A stretch of 64,000 nucleotides of DNA, taken from JACVRW01 sp963765135. GTDB taxonomy: Bacteria; Actinomycetota; Thermoleophilia; Solirubrobacterales; Thermoleophilaceae. The notes under the pieces are model-generated. The model made no database searches. It had not been told where the DNA came from and worked only from the letters and a program-made list of their open reading frames with translations. A program made the translations under genes and the position numbers. This document shows, piece by piece, positions 26,579 to 34,987 of this stretch. The stretch's first letter is position 1. Each line of letters opens with the position of its first letter. The stretch covers positions 1,133,159 to 1,197,158 of the forward strand of contig CAVXUX010000002.1 in NCBI GenBank assembly GCA_963765135.1, given 5' to 3'.

Positions 26579-26905
26579 ATGGAAGCATTGGTCGTCACAT
26601 TCAAGAACCACGCGAGCCAGGAGCAGTTCACGGCCGCGACCGCGGAGCACGTGCCCGTCTTCGCCGAACTCGACGGGCTGCTGGCGAAGATCTGGATCGC
26701 CGACCCCGAAAGCGGCACCAAGGGGGCGGTCTACCTCTTCGGTGAGCGCACCGCCCTCGACGCCTACCTCGAGAGCGATCTCTTCGCGGGCATCCTCGCG
26801 GAGCCAAGCTTCGAAGGTACGAGCTGGCGCTCCTACCACGTGCTCGATGAGCTGACCGCCAGGACGCAGCCGGGGATCCAGATCGTCGGGGGTGTGGCCG
26901 CGTGA
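26579..26905 (+). CDS. YdhR-like putative monooxygenase (dimeric alpha/beta barrel)
   Basis: A 108-residue protein matching the YdhR family: LVVTFKNHASQEQF opening strand, DGLLAKIWIADPESGTKGAV (cf. the LWKVW of YdhR), and a closing SYHVLDE strand. YdhR resembles ActVA-Orf6-type cofactor-free monooxygenases acting on aromatic compounds. An AAGGAGG ribosome-binding site precedes ATG 26579. Its TGA overlaps the start of the cupin gene (GTGATG). Confidence 0.75.
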   Translation: MEALVVTFKNHASQEQFTAATAEHVPVFAELDGLLAKIWIADPESGTKGAVYLFGERTALDAYLESDLFAGILAEPSFEGTSWRSYHVLDELTARTQPGIQIVGGVAA

Positions 26906-27252
26906 TGCGCGCGGCCAATCTCTTCAGCGACGACTGGGACGAGCAGCGCGAGCGACCTGGCTACACGTGGGCGCGACGGGGGCTGCGGGGCGCGCTGGGC
27001 GGGGAGCTGCTCGGCGCGAGCCTCTACGAGCTGCCGTCCGGCCAGGCCAGTTCCCGTTCCACTGGCACTGGGCGAACGAGGAGCTCTTGATCGTCGTCGC
27101 GGGCCAGGTCACCCTGCGCACGCCCGACGGCGAGCACGAGCTGAACGCGGGCGACGTGGTTGCGTTCCCGCGCGGGCCTGCGGGCGGCCACGGTCGGCTA
27201 CTGGGAGAGGGAGCCTGCGCTCGCAGATGGCTCCGCGGACCACTCGCGCTGA
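26905..27252 (+). CDS. cupin-domain protein, frame interrupted
   Basis: ATG 26905 (MRAANLFSDDWDEQRERPGY) overlaps the YdhR stop. The first frame ends in nonsense after LYELPSG, but a second frame continues QFPFHWHWANEELLIVVAGQ and VTLRTPDGEHELNAGDVVAF, the two cupin motifs with metal-type histidines. A third reads TVGYWEREPALADGSADHSR to TGA 27250-27252. One missing base near 27048 and one extra near 27190 would give a normal 115-residue cupin, probably a small-molecule-binding protein or dioxygenase-like enzyme. It may be decayed instead. Confidence 0.55.
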
Positions 27253-27454
27253 CCCGACCCGGTCGCTGTCCGCCAGAAGTGCCTCCGAAACGCTTCCGCG
27301 GAAGCGCGTGGCCGAAGCGCAGGATCGTCCACGGCAGCGCGAGCCTGGTAGCCGCCGCTCGGCGTACTGCTTGGCCGCGAGGAACTCGCCTATGGCGCCC
27401 TTGTGCCGCGTCGTCGTCGGCCTGAAGGCGCCGAGCGCAAGCACCGCTGCGAGG
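27253..27454. other. gap between convergent genes
   Basis: No gene supported. Plus- and minus-strand frames are arginine- and alanine-rich shadows. No clear terminator is seen between the cupin gene and the convergent MarR gene. Confidence 0.3.
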
Positions 27455-27943
27455 CTAGTCGCCTTCCTCCGCTCGCCACGGCGGTTGCGGCGGCGCTGTG
27501 CTGTTCGCGAGCCGAAGCAGCTTCAGCAGTTCGCGGCGCTGGGCCGGGGTGAGCCCGCCCAGCACCTCGTCCTCCACCTGACTCGCCATCTGCCGGCCGC
27601 GCTCCCGCAGTCGCCTGCCCTTCGCCGTGAGCACCACCTCGCGCGCGCGGCGATCGCTGGGATGGGGCCGGCGCTTGGCAAGCCCGGCGGCCTCGAGCTC
27701 GTCGATCAGCTGGACCATGGTGCTGGGATCGACGCCCATCGCCGCGCCCAGCTCCTGCTGGTTCGCTCCCTCGAGCGCGCCGAGCAGGTTGAGTAGGCCG
27801 AAACGCGCCGGCGTCAGGCCGACCGATTCGAGCGCCGCCGCGATGCGGGTGTGCGAGGCCCGCCAGAGCCGGAAGAAGAGCTGTCCGGCGAACTCGCTGA
27901 CGGCGGTCTCGGGGGACGGGGTGGGGGAGGGCTCCGTTGCCAT
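27455..27943 (-). CDS. MarR-family transcriptional regulator
   Basis: A 162-residue winged-helix regulator (LFFRLWRASHTRIAAALESV, then LTPARFGLLNLLGALEGANQ and STMVQLIDELEAAGLAKRRP), with the beta-wing DRRAREVVLTAKG. ATG 27943 (MATEPSPTP) is preferred; upstream in-frame codons run into the probable operator. It is divergent from an MFS drug pump, the standard arrangement for a MarR repressor controlling an exporter and itself. Inverted repeats in the 97-bp intergenic region are good operator candidates. Confidence 0.85.
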   Translation of the reverse strand: MATEPSPTPSPETAVSEFAGQLFFRLWRASHTRIAAALESVGLTPARFGLLNLLGALEGANQQELGAAMGVDPSTMVQLIDELEAAGLAKRRPHPSDRRAREVVLTAKGRRLRERGRQMASQVEDEVLGGLTPAQRRELLKLLRLANSTAPPQPPWRAEEGD

Positions 27944-27947
27944 CTCT

Positions 27948-27996
27948 GTGATCTTAGTCACACGTACTTGGTATCGCCAATAGTTTGTGCTACCAA
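27948..27996. promoter_or_regulatory. candidate MarR operator region
   Basis: Two dyads lie between the divergent MarR and MFS genes: GTGA-N6-TCAC at 27948-27961, 4 bp upstream of the MarR start, and TTGGTA-N17-TACCAA at 27968-27996. The region is clearly more AT-rich than its surroundings, as expected for overlapping promoters. Confidence 0.5.
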
Positions 27997-28040
27997 TGAT
28001 ATGCAATTACAAACGATCAGCGAGACCAAAGGTTGCCATC

Positions 28041-29505
28041 ATGTCCTCTGCCGCAGATGCCCATCACGACCGCCGCTGGCTGATCCTCGCAATCATCGGC
28101 ATCGCCCAGCTGATGGTCGTGCTCGACGTGACGATCGTGAACATCGCGCTCCCGTCCGCGCAGCAGGACCTCGGCTTCTCCGACGACGACCGGCAGTGGG
28201 TGATCACGGCCTATGCGCTGTCGTTCGGCAGCCTGCTGCTGCTCGGCGGCCGCATCGCCGACCTCTTCAGCCGCAAGTGGACGTTCGTGGCCGGCCTGCT
28301 CGGCTTCGCCGGCGCGTCGGCCCTCGGCGGGGCCGCGCAGAGCTTCGACCTGCTCGTGGCGGCCCGCGCGCTGCAGGGCGCCTTCGGCGCGCTGCTCGCC
28401 CCTGCCGCCCTCTCGCTCCTGACGACGACATTCACCGACCCCGCCGAACGCGGCAAGGCCTTCGGCATCTACGCCGGGATCGCCGGCGCGGGCGGCGCGA
28501 TCGGCCTGCTGCTCGGCGGCGCGCTGACCGAGGTGCTCGACTGGCGCTGGTGCCTGTACGTGTCGATCGCCTTCGCGGTCCCGGCCGCGATCGCCGGCAC
28601 CCGCCTGCTGCACCATGTGCCCGCGACCTCGCGGTCACGGCTCGACATCCCCGGCGCGCTCACCGCGTCGGCGGGGCTGTTCGCGCTGGTGTTCGGCCTG
28701 GCGCGCGCGGAGTCCGACGGCTGGGGCGATCCCGTCACACTCGGCTTCCTGATCGGCAGCGCCGTCCTGCTGGCCGCCTTCGTCGCCCTGCAGCGCCGGG
28801 TGGCGAACCCGCTGCTACCGCTGCGGGTCGTCACCGACCGCGACCGCGGCGCCTCCTTCCTCGCGATCGGAACGGCCAGCGCCGGCCTCTTCGCCCTCTT
28901 CCTGTTCCTCACCTTCTACCTGCAGGACACGAAGGGCTTCACGGCGCTCGAGACCGGACTCGCGTTCCTGCCGATGAGCTTCTCGATCGCGCCCACCGTC
29001 GGGCATCGTGAGCACGCGCGTGCTGCCGCGCACCGGCGCGCGGCCGCTGGTTCCGGCCGGGATGCTCACCGCAGGCCTGGGCATGTTGCTGCTGACGCGC
29101 ATCGGCGTCGACACGGGATACGCCACGCACGTGCTCCCGTCGCTGATACTGATCGGGGTCGGCTTCGGGCTGACAGTGGCGCCGTCGTTCGCGATCGCCA
29201 CCGTCGTGCCGGAAAAGGACAGCGGCGTCGCCTCGGGCATGGTCAACACCTCGCAGCAGATCGGCGGCGCGATCGGCACCGCCCTGCTGAGCACGCTGGC
29301 CGCCTCCGCCGCGACCGACTACCTGTCGGGTCGCGTGCCGGGTCCCGAGGTGCTGCAGCAGGCGGCCGTAGACGGATACACCACCGCCTTCCTGTGGGCG
29401 GCGGGCATCTTCGCCATCGGCGCGGTGGTCTGCGGCAGCCTCCTGCGCTCCGGCGCCCGCCCCGAGCTCGCCCACGGGACCGAGCCCGCGGCCGCACGGG
29501 CGTAG
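28041..29505 (+). CDS. DHA2-type MFS multidrug efflux transporter, one apparent +1 frameshift
   Basis: A 14-helix EmrB/QacA-type drug:H+ antiporter. Helix 1 carries LMVVLDVTIVNIALPSAQQD, and loop 2-3 reads GGRIADLFSRKWTF. The frame breaks at about 29004; removing one G from GGG converts the sequence to TVGIVSTRVLPRTGARPLVP and restores 487 residues, ending PELAHGTEPAAARA. It is divergently transcribed from the MarR gene and probably repressed by it. The substrate is unknown; neighbouring monooxygenases and cupins suggest aromatic or quinone-like toxins. Confidence 0.82.
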
Positions 29506-29701
29506 CGGGCGGAGGCGGCCTCAGCCGTCCGCGAGCTGTCCACGAGGCGCAGACGCCCACAACCGAGAAGGACTGACATAAACGTGAGCGAGCTCCCCGC
29601 GGAGAGGTCGTCCGCCTGCTCGAGGGCTCGCAGCCGAGCGCGCGATGACCAGCCGGATCGAGCCGATCGGTAACAGCCACTAACGGAAGGAGAAGAGAGT
29701 C

Positions 29702-30055
29702 ATGTCCAGCAGACCCACAGCACGCGCATCGATCCGGCCTGCCGCCGGTGTGTCGCGAGCACGAACCGGCCCCGCCGCGCACTCGGCCGCGGAGATCGCC
29801 GACGAGCTGTCCGGCTGGGCGGTCGGCGGCGCCATCATCACCGCGGCGCTGTTCCCGCTCGCGCTGCCAATACTCGCCCTAACGGCGGTCGCGGTGCTTC
29901 CGTTCGTGCTGGTCCCGCTCGCCGTTGCGCTCGCCGCCCTGCTCGTCGCGCTGCCGGCCCTGATGGTGCGCAGCCTGGTGCGACGGGGCCGCGCGATGGC
30001 GGGCACCGCGCGGGCCACCGGGCACGCGCCGGCTCCCGCTCAGCGAGGCGGTTAG
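29702..30055 (+). CDS. small membrane protein of unknown function
   Basis: A 117-residue protein with a basic, low-complexity N-terminus and one long hydrophobic region (~45-105) that can form two helices around a short turn (FPLALPILALTAVAVLPFVL). It ends in an arginine-rich segment, suggesting a cytoplasmic tail. ATG 29702 has a GGAAGGAG ribosome-binding site. It lies between the MFS pump and an ABM protein and may be in their operon. I recognise no family. The 190 bp before it contains only a doubtful 29-codon frame (29584-29673). Confidence 0.5.
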   Translation: MSSRPTARASIRPAAGVSRARTGPAAHSAAEIADELSGWAVGGAIITAALFPLALPILALTAVAVLPFVLVPLAVALAALLVALPALMVRSLVRRGRAMAGTARATGHAPAPAQRGG

Positions 30056-30102
30056 CCAGCTATGTCGTTCACAGGCCAGCCCCTTGGTAGAAGGAGTTTC
30101 CA

Positions 30103-30387
30103 ATGAGCGTCTACTCGATCTGGGAATCGCGGTTTCCGCCTGAGACCACCGAGGAAGGGATTAGGGTCACCCAGGCGATCTGGCGGGACATGCTGTCCTT
30201 CGACGGCTACCTGGCGCATGAGCTGATCCAGGATCTCGACCAGCCCGGCCATTTGTTCGTGGTCAGCCGCTGGGCGAGCCGCGAGGCAGCTGACGCAGCG
30301 CTGACCTATGCCTCGCATCCAAACGCCAAGCGTGCGGAGCAACTCGTCAGCGAGCCTCGTCGTCGCACGGTCGGCGCGCCGCTGTGA
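30103..30387 (+). CDS. antibiotic biosynthesis monooxygenase (ABM) domain protein
   Basis: A 94-residue dimeric alpha/beta-barrel protein: YSIWESRFPPETTEEGIRVT, SFDGYLAHELIQDLDQPGHL, VVSRWASREAADAALTY. ABM proteins include cofactor-free quinol monooxygenases (YgiN) and proteins of heme or polyketide metabolism. An AAGGAG ribosome-binding site precedes ATG 30103. It is the second ABM-fold protein of this segment, after YdhR. Confidence 0.78.
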   Translation: MSVYSIWESRFPPETTEEGIRVTQAIWRDMLSFDGYLAHELIQDLDQPGHLFVVSRWASREAADAALTYASHPNAKRAEQLVSEPRRRTVGAPL

Positions 30388-30553
30388 TCGACGCCGCCCG
30401 CGTCGTTCGCACTAGCACGGATCTCGACGACCGCGCTCTCCACCATCGCCTAGGTCGAGCTGTTGTACGTTCAGCGGAGAATGAGCCAGCAGGCCATGAC
30501 CTAGCGTGGCCAGGGCACTTCTCGGTGCCCTGGGGCCGGGGACCATGTCCGGC

Positions 30554-31390
30554 ATGAGCAGGATCGCCTTAGTAACCGGTGCCAACCAGGGCCTGGGCTT
30601 CGCCTTGGCCGAGGGGCTCGCCCGGCGGCTCGACTCGCGGGATGTCGTCTACCTCACCGGCCGCGATGGCGACCGGGTGCGGAGCGCCGCCGAGCGGGTC
30701 GCCGGGGCGCGGGCCCAGGTAAGCGGGCGCGTCCTAGATGTCCGTGACAGAGCCGCGCTAGAGGCGCTGGCGGACGAGCTCGGCGCGGAACACGGTGGTG
30801 TGGACATCGTGTTCTCCAACGCCGCCGCGCGCCTGACGCCCGCGACTCCGTGGTCGGAGCTCGTCGCGCCGTTCGTCGACACCAACAACCTTGGCACGAC
30901 CCACACGCTCCGCGCCTTTGGCCCGCTCCTGCGCCCCAGGGGGCGACTCCTCGTAGTCGCGAGCAGCTTCGGCTCGCTACGTGAGCTGCCCACGCACCTG
31001 CATTCGCGCTTCGATACCGACGTGATGACACTCGAGGACGTCGACGCGACGATGCTCGCCTGGCGCGACGCCGTGATCGCGGGACGCGCGGCCGAGGAGG
31101 GCTGGCCGGACTGGATCAACATCGCGTCCAAGGTGGGCCAGGTGGCCGCAGTGCGGGTGCTGGCGCGGGAGCGGCGGGCCTTGGACGTACCCAACGGGAC
31201 GCTTATCGCAGCAGTCTGCCCCGGCCTGCTGGACACGGCGGCATCTCGCCCTTGGTTCGATGACATGAGCGCCGCGCAGACTCCGGCCCAGGGCGCCGTT
31301 GCGCCGCTGCGCCTCGCTCTCGACCCTGCCCCCGACTCGCGCTTCTACGGCGAACTGGTCCAGTTCGGCGAGGTCATCCCTTGGCGGTGA
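30554..31390 (+). CDS. short-chain dehydrogenase-like protein lacking the catalytic tyrosine
   Basis: A classical SDR fold of about 278 residues: cofactor motif TGANQGLGFALAEGL, NAA at the fourth strand, and a serine strand (VVASSFGSL). The position of the YxxxK catalytic pair reads NIASK, so the tyrosine is replaced by asparagine while the lysine is kept. The length and Rossmann motifs resemble carbonyl reductases. Either it is a binding protein, or a single base (tac to aac) has changed. ATG 30554 is taken as start; ATG 30545 is also in frame. Confidence 0.75.
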   Translation: MSRIALVTGANQGLGFALAEGLARRLDSRDVVYLTGRDGDRVRSAAERVAGARAQVSGRVLDVRDRAALEALADELGAEHGGVDIVFSNAAARLTPATPWSELVAPFVDTNNLGTTHTLRAFGPLLRPRGRLLVVASSFGSLRELPTHLHSRFDTDVMTLEDVDATMLAWRDAVIAGRAAEEGWPDWINIASKVGQVAAVRVLARERRALDVPNGTLIAAVCPGLLDTAASRPWFDDMSAAQTPAQGAVAPLRLALDPAPDSRFYGELVQFGEVIPWR

Positions 31391-31427
31391 TCGTCCAACC
31401 TGAACCACCTCTGGACAAGGAGACCCG

Positions 31428-31787
31428 ATGACAGAAAAAGTGAATCTCGCGGCAAAGCTCGCCGCCTTCAGCGAGCACTTCAGTCCAAAGATCGTCGCCG
31501 AGCTGAACAACTACAAGATCGCGGTCGTCAAAGCCAAAGGCGAGTTCGTATGGCACACACACCCGGACACCGACGACTTCTTGCTCGTGCTTTCGGGCCA
31601 TTTGACGATCCAGTTGCGTGATCGTGACGTCGAGCTCGGGCCCGGCGACCTCTATGTCGTGCCGCGCGGCGTCGAGCACTGCCCTAAGGCCACAGAAGAG
31701 GCGCACATCCTCCTGATCGAGCCGAAGGGCACTCCCAACACGGGTGACGCCGGGGGCGAGCGGACGGCAGTGGAGACGCGGATCTGA
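31428..31787 (+). CDS. cupin-domain protein
   Basis: A complete 119-residue single-domain cupin: motif 1 GEFVWHTHPDTDDFLLVLSG with the metal-type HxH and downstream acidic residues, and motif 2 PGDLYVVPRGVEHCPKA with a histidine. An AAGGAG ribosome-binding site lies 8 nt before ATG 31428. It follows the SDR by 37 bp. The substrate is unknown; this is the last gene before att scar 2. Confidence 0.78.
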   Translation: MTEKVNLAAKLAAFSEHFSPKIVAELNNYKIAVVKAKGEFVWHTHPDTDDFLLVLSGHLTIQLRDRDVELGPGDLYVVPRGVEHCPKATEEAHILLIEPKGTPNTGDAGGERTAVETRI

Positions 31788-31864
31788 TCAGCTCGGTGTC
31801 CGGCTCTGGACCCTATTCGCGGAGCAGTCGGCCGAAAATGTGGCCGATTTGCAGGCACTTCCGA

Positions 31865-31910
31865 AGCGGCTGAAGGGATTCGAACCCTCGACCTTCTGCA
31901 TGGCAAGCAG
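31865..31910 (-). repeat. tRNA-Gly(GCC) 3'-half, putative attachment-site scar 2
   Basis: Identical in length and end-points to the copy at 23222 and different at one base (T-loop TTCGAAT instead of TTCAAAT, the canonical form). TTTGCAGG lies 9 nt to the left; CCTGCAAA begins at 31941 and CGGGGGTT at 32008 to the right, 67 nt apart as at scar 1. No 5' tRNA half is present. It separates the cupin/SDR segment from the stress island. Confidence 0.75.
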
Positions 31911-32070
31911 AACGTGAGATCCCGAGCGTCCCAAGAAAGTCCTGCAAAACATGAGTTTCCGAGCTATAGGCGATCGGCGATGCTTTCCAGCAGTTACAGC
32001 GAAATCGCGGGGGTTTCCGGACTGAAACCGGACTCGGGACCGTGTCGATTCGGCCGACGACTGCGCTCAC

Positions 32071-32190
32071 GTGGAGGAGGACCGAGAGTTCGCGCGCGAG
32101 GCGATGCAGGCCGGCGCCAGCGGCTACGTCCTCAAGCATGAGGAGCAGGACCCCTGGTTCGCTCGATCCGCGAGGCCGCCGAGCGCTGAG
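32071..32190 (+). pseudogene. response-regulator receiver-domain remnant
   Basis: The frame reads VEEDREFAREAMQAGASGYV then LKHEEQD, closely matching the end of the receiver domain of the intact regulator at 33570 (AFAREAMRAGALGYVLKHSA). A shifted frame continues LVRSIREAAER and a stop. Only the last third of a receiver domain remains, with no phospho-acceptor region and no HTH. It lies immediately inside att scar 2, so it may have been cut by the integration event. Confidence 0.6.
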
Positions 32191-32199
32191 GCTCGAGCC

Positions 32200-32792
32200 T
32201 CAGGCGGCCGCGCCGTCGGGAGCGGGACCGTCCGAGCGCCGTCGGAGCGCTGCTGTCCAGTCAAAGCGCAGGAGAAGCACGAGCCCCGCGAGCATGGCGA
32301 TCTGCAGGCAATGCCCAGCGGTGACCCGAATGCGTCGCCCAGCACAGACCCGAGGCTGTCTCTCGCCGCGCTGGCCGCGCCGACGTAGAACGAGTACGAG
32401 ACGAGCCGCCCGGCGAAGAACGCGGCCGTGAGCGGGACGAGCGGGACCGTCAGCAGGCCGGCGGCGACGAATAGCTGCGCCGAGGGGACAGGCGAGAGCG
32501 CGAACAGCCCAAGCCCTGCGACCGCCTTGCCTCGGCTCCCGACCAAGAGCGTCTCGGCGGCCTCGAGGTTCTCGCGACGCTCGTCGGAGAAGCGCGACCG
32601 GAACCGCCGCGCCGTGGCGGCGAGGACGAGCCGGCCTGAGGCGGCGGCAAGGGCACCTAAGAGGACCAGGGGGACGGCAGGCAGGTCGGAGTTCAGGCGG
32701 AAGAAGACGAGGACCGCCCAGGTGGGCGGGCCGAATGCCGGCAGGAGGTTGACGCCGAAGATGGTGCCGACGGCTAGTAGCCAGTCGCTCAC
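32200..32792 (-). CDS. integral membrane protein of unknown function, one apparent frameshift
   Basis: A protein of about 197 residues with five to six hydrophobic segments (WLLAVGTIFGVNLLPAFGPP, AVPLVLLGALAAASGRLVLA, AQLFVAAGLLTVPLVPLTAA). The glycine/proline-rich first helix resembles VTT/small multidrug-export-like membrane proteins, but I cannot assign a family firmly. A missing C near 32310 shifts the frame; adding it gives LQIAMLAGLVLLLR and a stop at 32200-32202. It lies upstream of, and on the same strand as, nothing obviously related. Confidence 0.5.
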
Positions 32793-32838
32793 GGCCGCAG
32801 TCCGAACGGCTCGGTCGAGAGGTTGACGGGATACCTCG

Positions 32839-33327
32839 TCACGTCGGCTCTATCCGTCCGGCTGCTGCCTGCGGTAGCGCCGCGTAGAGGTCCGAGTCGC
32901 TGGTCAGCCTGTCGGGCAGATCGATTGTGAGCTCCGCCAGCCCGGGGGCCGGGTCCTCGACGCGTGTCGACCCGAGCCGGCTGAGAAGGTCGATCACGTC
33001 GGCGTTGTCGGCCAAACAGGTCGCGCTGAAGCCGCGTACGCCGGCGGCCTTGGCGCGCTCCACGAGCTCGTGCAGGAGGACGGTGCCGACGCCCTTGCCC
33101 TGCCAGGCGTCGACGACCGCGATGGCAACCTCGGCGCATTCGGGATCATCGAGGCGCACGTAGCGCGCGACCCCGACGGGCTCAGTGCCGTGCGGGCCGA
33201 GTGCGACGAGTGCCTCGTGATCGGTGTGGTTCACCTGCGTGAAGTAGTCGAGCTCGCGCGCGCCGAGCCGCTTCACGTGGTGCAGGAAGCGCCGGAAGCG
33301 CGACTCCTCGCTGAGCTGCTCAAACAC
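32839..33327 (-). CDS. GNAT-family N-acetyltransferase
   Basis: Acetyl-CoA-dependent acyltransferase. The core motif A reads AIAVVDAWQGKGVGTVLLHE, with the acetyl-CoA pyrophosphate loop QGKGVG. The annotated GTG 33327 gives 162 residues, but upstream in-frame sequence (VLRDGSVVHIRPIRPEDRTL) is clearly homologous family N-terminus with no ATG/GTG/TTG start before the next stop, so the 5' end is probably affected by an indel, and the true protein starts near 33400. Members with this N-terminus resemble the acetyltransferase domain of protein lysine acetyltransferases. Confidence 0.72.
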   Translation of the reverse strand: MFEQLSEESRFRRFLHHVKRLGARELDYFTQVNHTDHEALVALGPHGTEPVGVARYVRLDDPECAEVAIAVVDAWQGKGVGTVLLHELVERAKAAGVRGFSATCLADNADVIDLLSRLGSTRVEDPAPGLAELTIDLPDRLTSDSDLYAALPQAAAGRIEPT

Positions 33328-33569
33328 TCGCTCGAGGAGGGTCCGGTCCTCCGGACGGATCGGGCGGATATGGACTACCGATCCGTCGCGGAGTACGGCG
33401 CGCTGAACGGAATCGCGGTTGCGCTGGCTCCCATATGCCCAACCTACGTTTCGGCGGCCGGGCGAACATCGGCTAGTGCTGCGGAACGCGATCAGTAGTT
33501 ACCCGCAACCCCCGGCGTACCGCGCCCCGATGTCGCCACCCCGGTCGCGTCCTAAAGTCGCCGCGGGTT

Positions 33570-34241
33570 ATGGTCACGAGCGTGGAAACCGAAGAGGCCG
33601 CAGCGCCGTCCGGCGCCGTCAGCATCGTCCTGGCGGACGACCACGAGGTGGTGCGCAACGGCCTGCGGATGGTGCTCGAGGCCGAGGACGGCTTCGAGGT
33701 CGTGGCAGAGGCCGGGGACCTCGAGGGGACACGCCGGTACGTGCGCGCGCACCGCCCACGCGTGCTCGTGCTCGACCTGAACCTGCCGGAGGGGTCGAGC
33801 CTTCCTGCCATCCCCGAACTACGCGAGCAATCACCCGAGACCGCTGTCGTCGTCCTGACGATGCAGCAGGACCCGGCATTCGCACGTGAGGCGATGCGCG
33901 CCGGCGCGCTGGGCTATGTGCTCAAGCACTCGGCCGGTAACGAGCTGGTCGACGCGGTGCGCGCCGCGGCCGCTGGTGAGACCTACCTGAACCCGAAGCT
34001 CGGCGCCCAGCTGGCCGCCGCCCCGCCCGAGCCGGAGGGCCCGCCGGACGGCCTGACCGAGCGCGAGGTGGAGATCCTGCGGCTGATCGCCCTCGGCCAC
34101 ACCAACTCGGAGATCGGTGAGCAGCTCTACCTGAGCGTGCGGACCATCGAGTCGCACCGAGCGCACATTCAGCAAAAGACGAGCCAGTCGACGCGCGCAG
34201 AACTGGTTCGCTACGCGCTCGACCACGGCCTGATCGAGTAG
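33570..34241 (+). CDS. NarL/FixJ-type response regulator
   Basis: A 223-residue two-component regulator. The receiver domain carries acidic pocket residues D23/D24, phospho-acceptor Asp69 in VLVLDLNLPEG and the conserved Lys in YVLKHSAG; the LuxR-type HTH is at ~155-215 (LTEREVEILRLIALGHTNSE). ATG 33570 is the start. It stands 5 bp before a ZIP transporter, and the convergent two-GAF kinase follows; it is the likely partner of that kinase. Its receiver domain is closely related to the remnant at 32071. Confidence 0.87.
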   Translation: MVTSVETEEAAAPSGAVSIVLADDHEVVRNGLRMVLEAEDGFEVVAEAGDLEGTRRYVRAHRPRVLVLDLNLPEGSSLPAIPELREQSPETAVVVLTMQQDPAFAREAMRAGALGYVLKHSAGNELVDAVRAAAAGETYLNPKLGAQLAAAPPEPEGPPDGLTEREVEILRLIALGHTNSEIGEQLYLSVRTIESHRAHIQQKTSQSTRAELVRYALDHGLIE

Positions 34242-34246
34242 CCGAC

Positions 34247-34987
34247 ATGGAGATCGCGGTACTGGCCCTGGCGGGCTGCGGGACCGCGTTGGCCACCGGT
34301 ATAGGCGCGCTGCCGGTGTCACGGCTCGGTGAGCACGCAACCATTATCCGTCCAGCCCTGTGGGGAGTGACGGTTGGCCTCATGACAGTGGCCTCGGTGG
34401 TCGGCCTGCTGTTGCCGGCGCTGGACGAGGGCTCCACGGCATCGGTGGTCGCCGGGCTTGTCACTGGCACCGTGTTCCTGCTCGCCTCCCGGCGGTGGCT
34501 GAAGAAGCGCGACGTGCACGTCGGGCAGCTGAGCGGCGCTGGGGTCCGCCGGTCGGTGCTCGTCTTTGGCGTCTTGCTGGTCCATAGCCTGCCGGAGGGT
34601 TTCGCGATCGGGACGGCGTTCGCCTCGGAGACCGAGGGCCTCGGTCTGTTCGTGATCCTCGCGATTGCGCTTCAGAATGTGCCCGAGGGAACCAGCGTCG
34701 CGATTCCGATGGAGGCGGCCGGCTTCCGCCCGCGGCAGCAGTTCTGGGCCGCCGTGCTCACGAGCGCGCCCCAGCCGGTCGGCGCGCTCGTCGCGTACGC
34801 CCTGGTGGAGCAGATCAACAGCCTGCTGCCGTTCTCGTTCGCGTTCGCGGCCGGGGCGATGCTGTGCCTCGTCGCTACCGAGCTTGCTCCAGAGGCGTTC
34901 AAGCGTCGGACGTTGCCGCTCTCGCTCGCCGGGACGGCCGCGGGTGCGGCCGTGATGCTGGCACTCGCCGCGCTCCTGGGGGTCTAG
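34247..34987 (+). CDS. ZIP-family metal cation transporter
   Basis: A 246-residue protein with eight hydrophobic segments. The metal-binding helices read VLLVHSLPEGFAIGTAFASE and IALQNVPEGTSVAIPMEAAG, containing the HxxPEG and NxPEG motifs of ZIP helices 4 and 5. It probably imports Zn2+ or another divalent metal. It starts 5 bp after the response regulator and is likely co-transcribed. Its last 4 bp overlap the convergent kinase stop. Confidence 0.84.
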   Translation: MEIAVLALAGCGTALATGIGALPVSRLGEHATIIRPALWGVTVGLMTVASVVGLLLPALDEGSTASVVAGLVTGTVFLLASRRWLKKRDVHVGQLSGAGVRRSVLVFGVLLVHSLPEGFAIGTAFASETEGLGLFVILAIALQNVPEGTSVAIPMEAAGFRPRQQFWAAVLTSAPQPVGALVAYALVEQINSLLPFSFAFAAGAMLCLVATELAPEAFKRRTLPLSLAGTAAGAAVMLALAALLGV

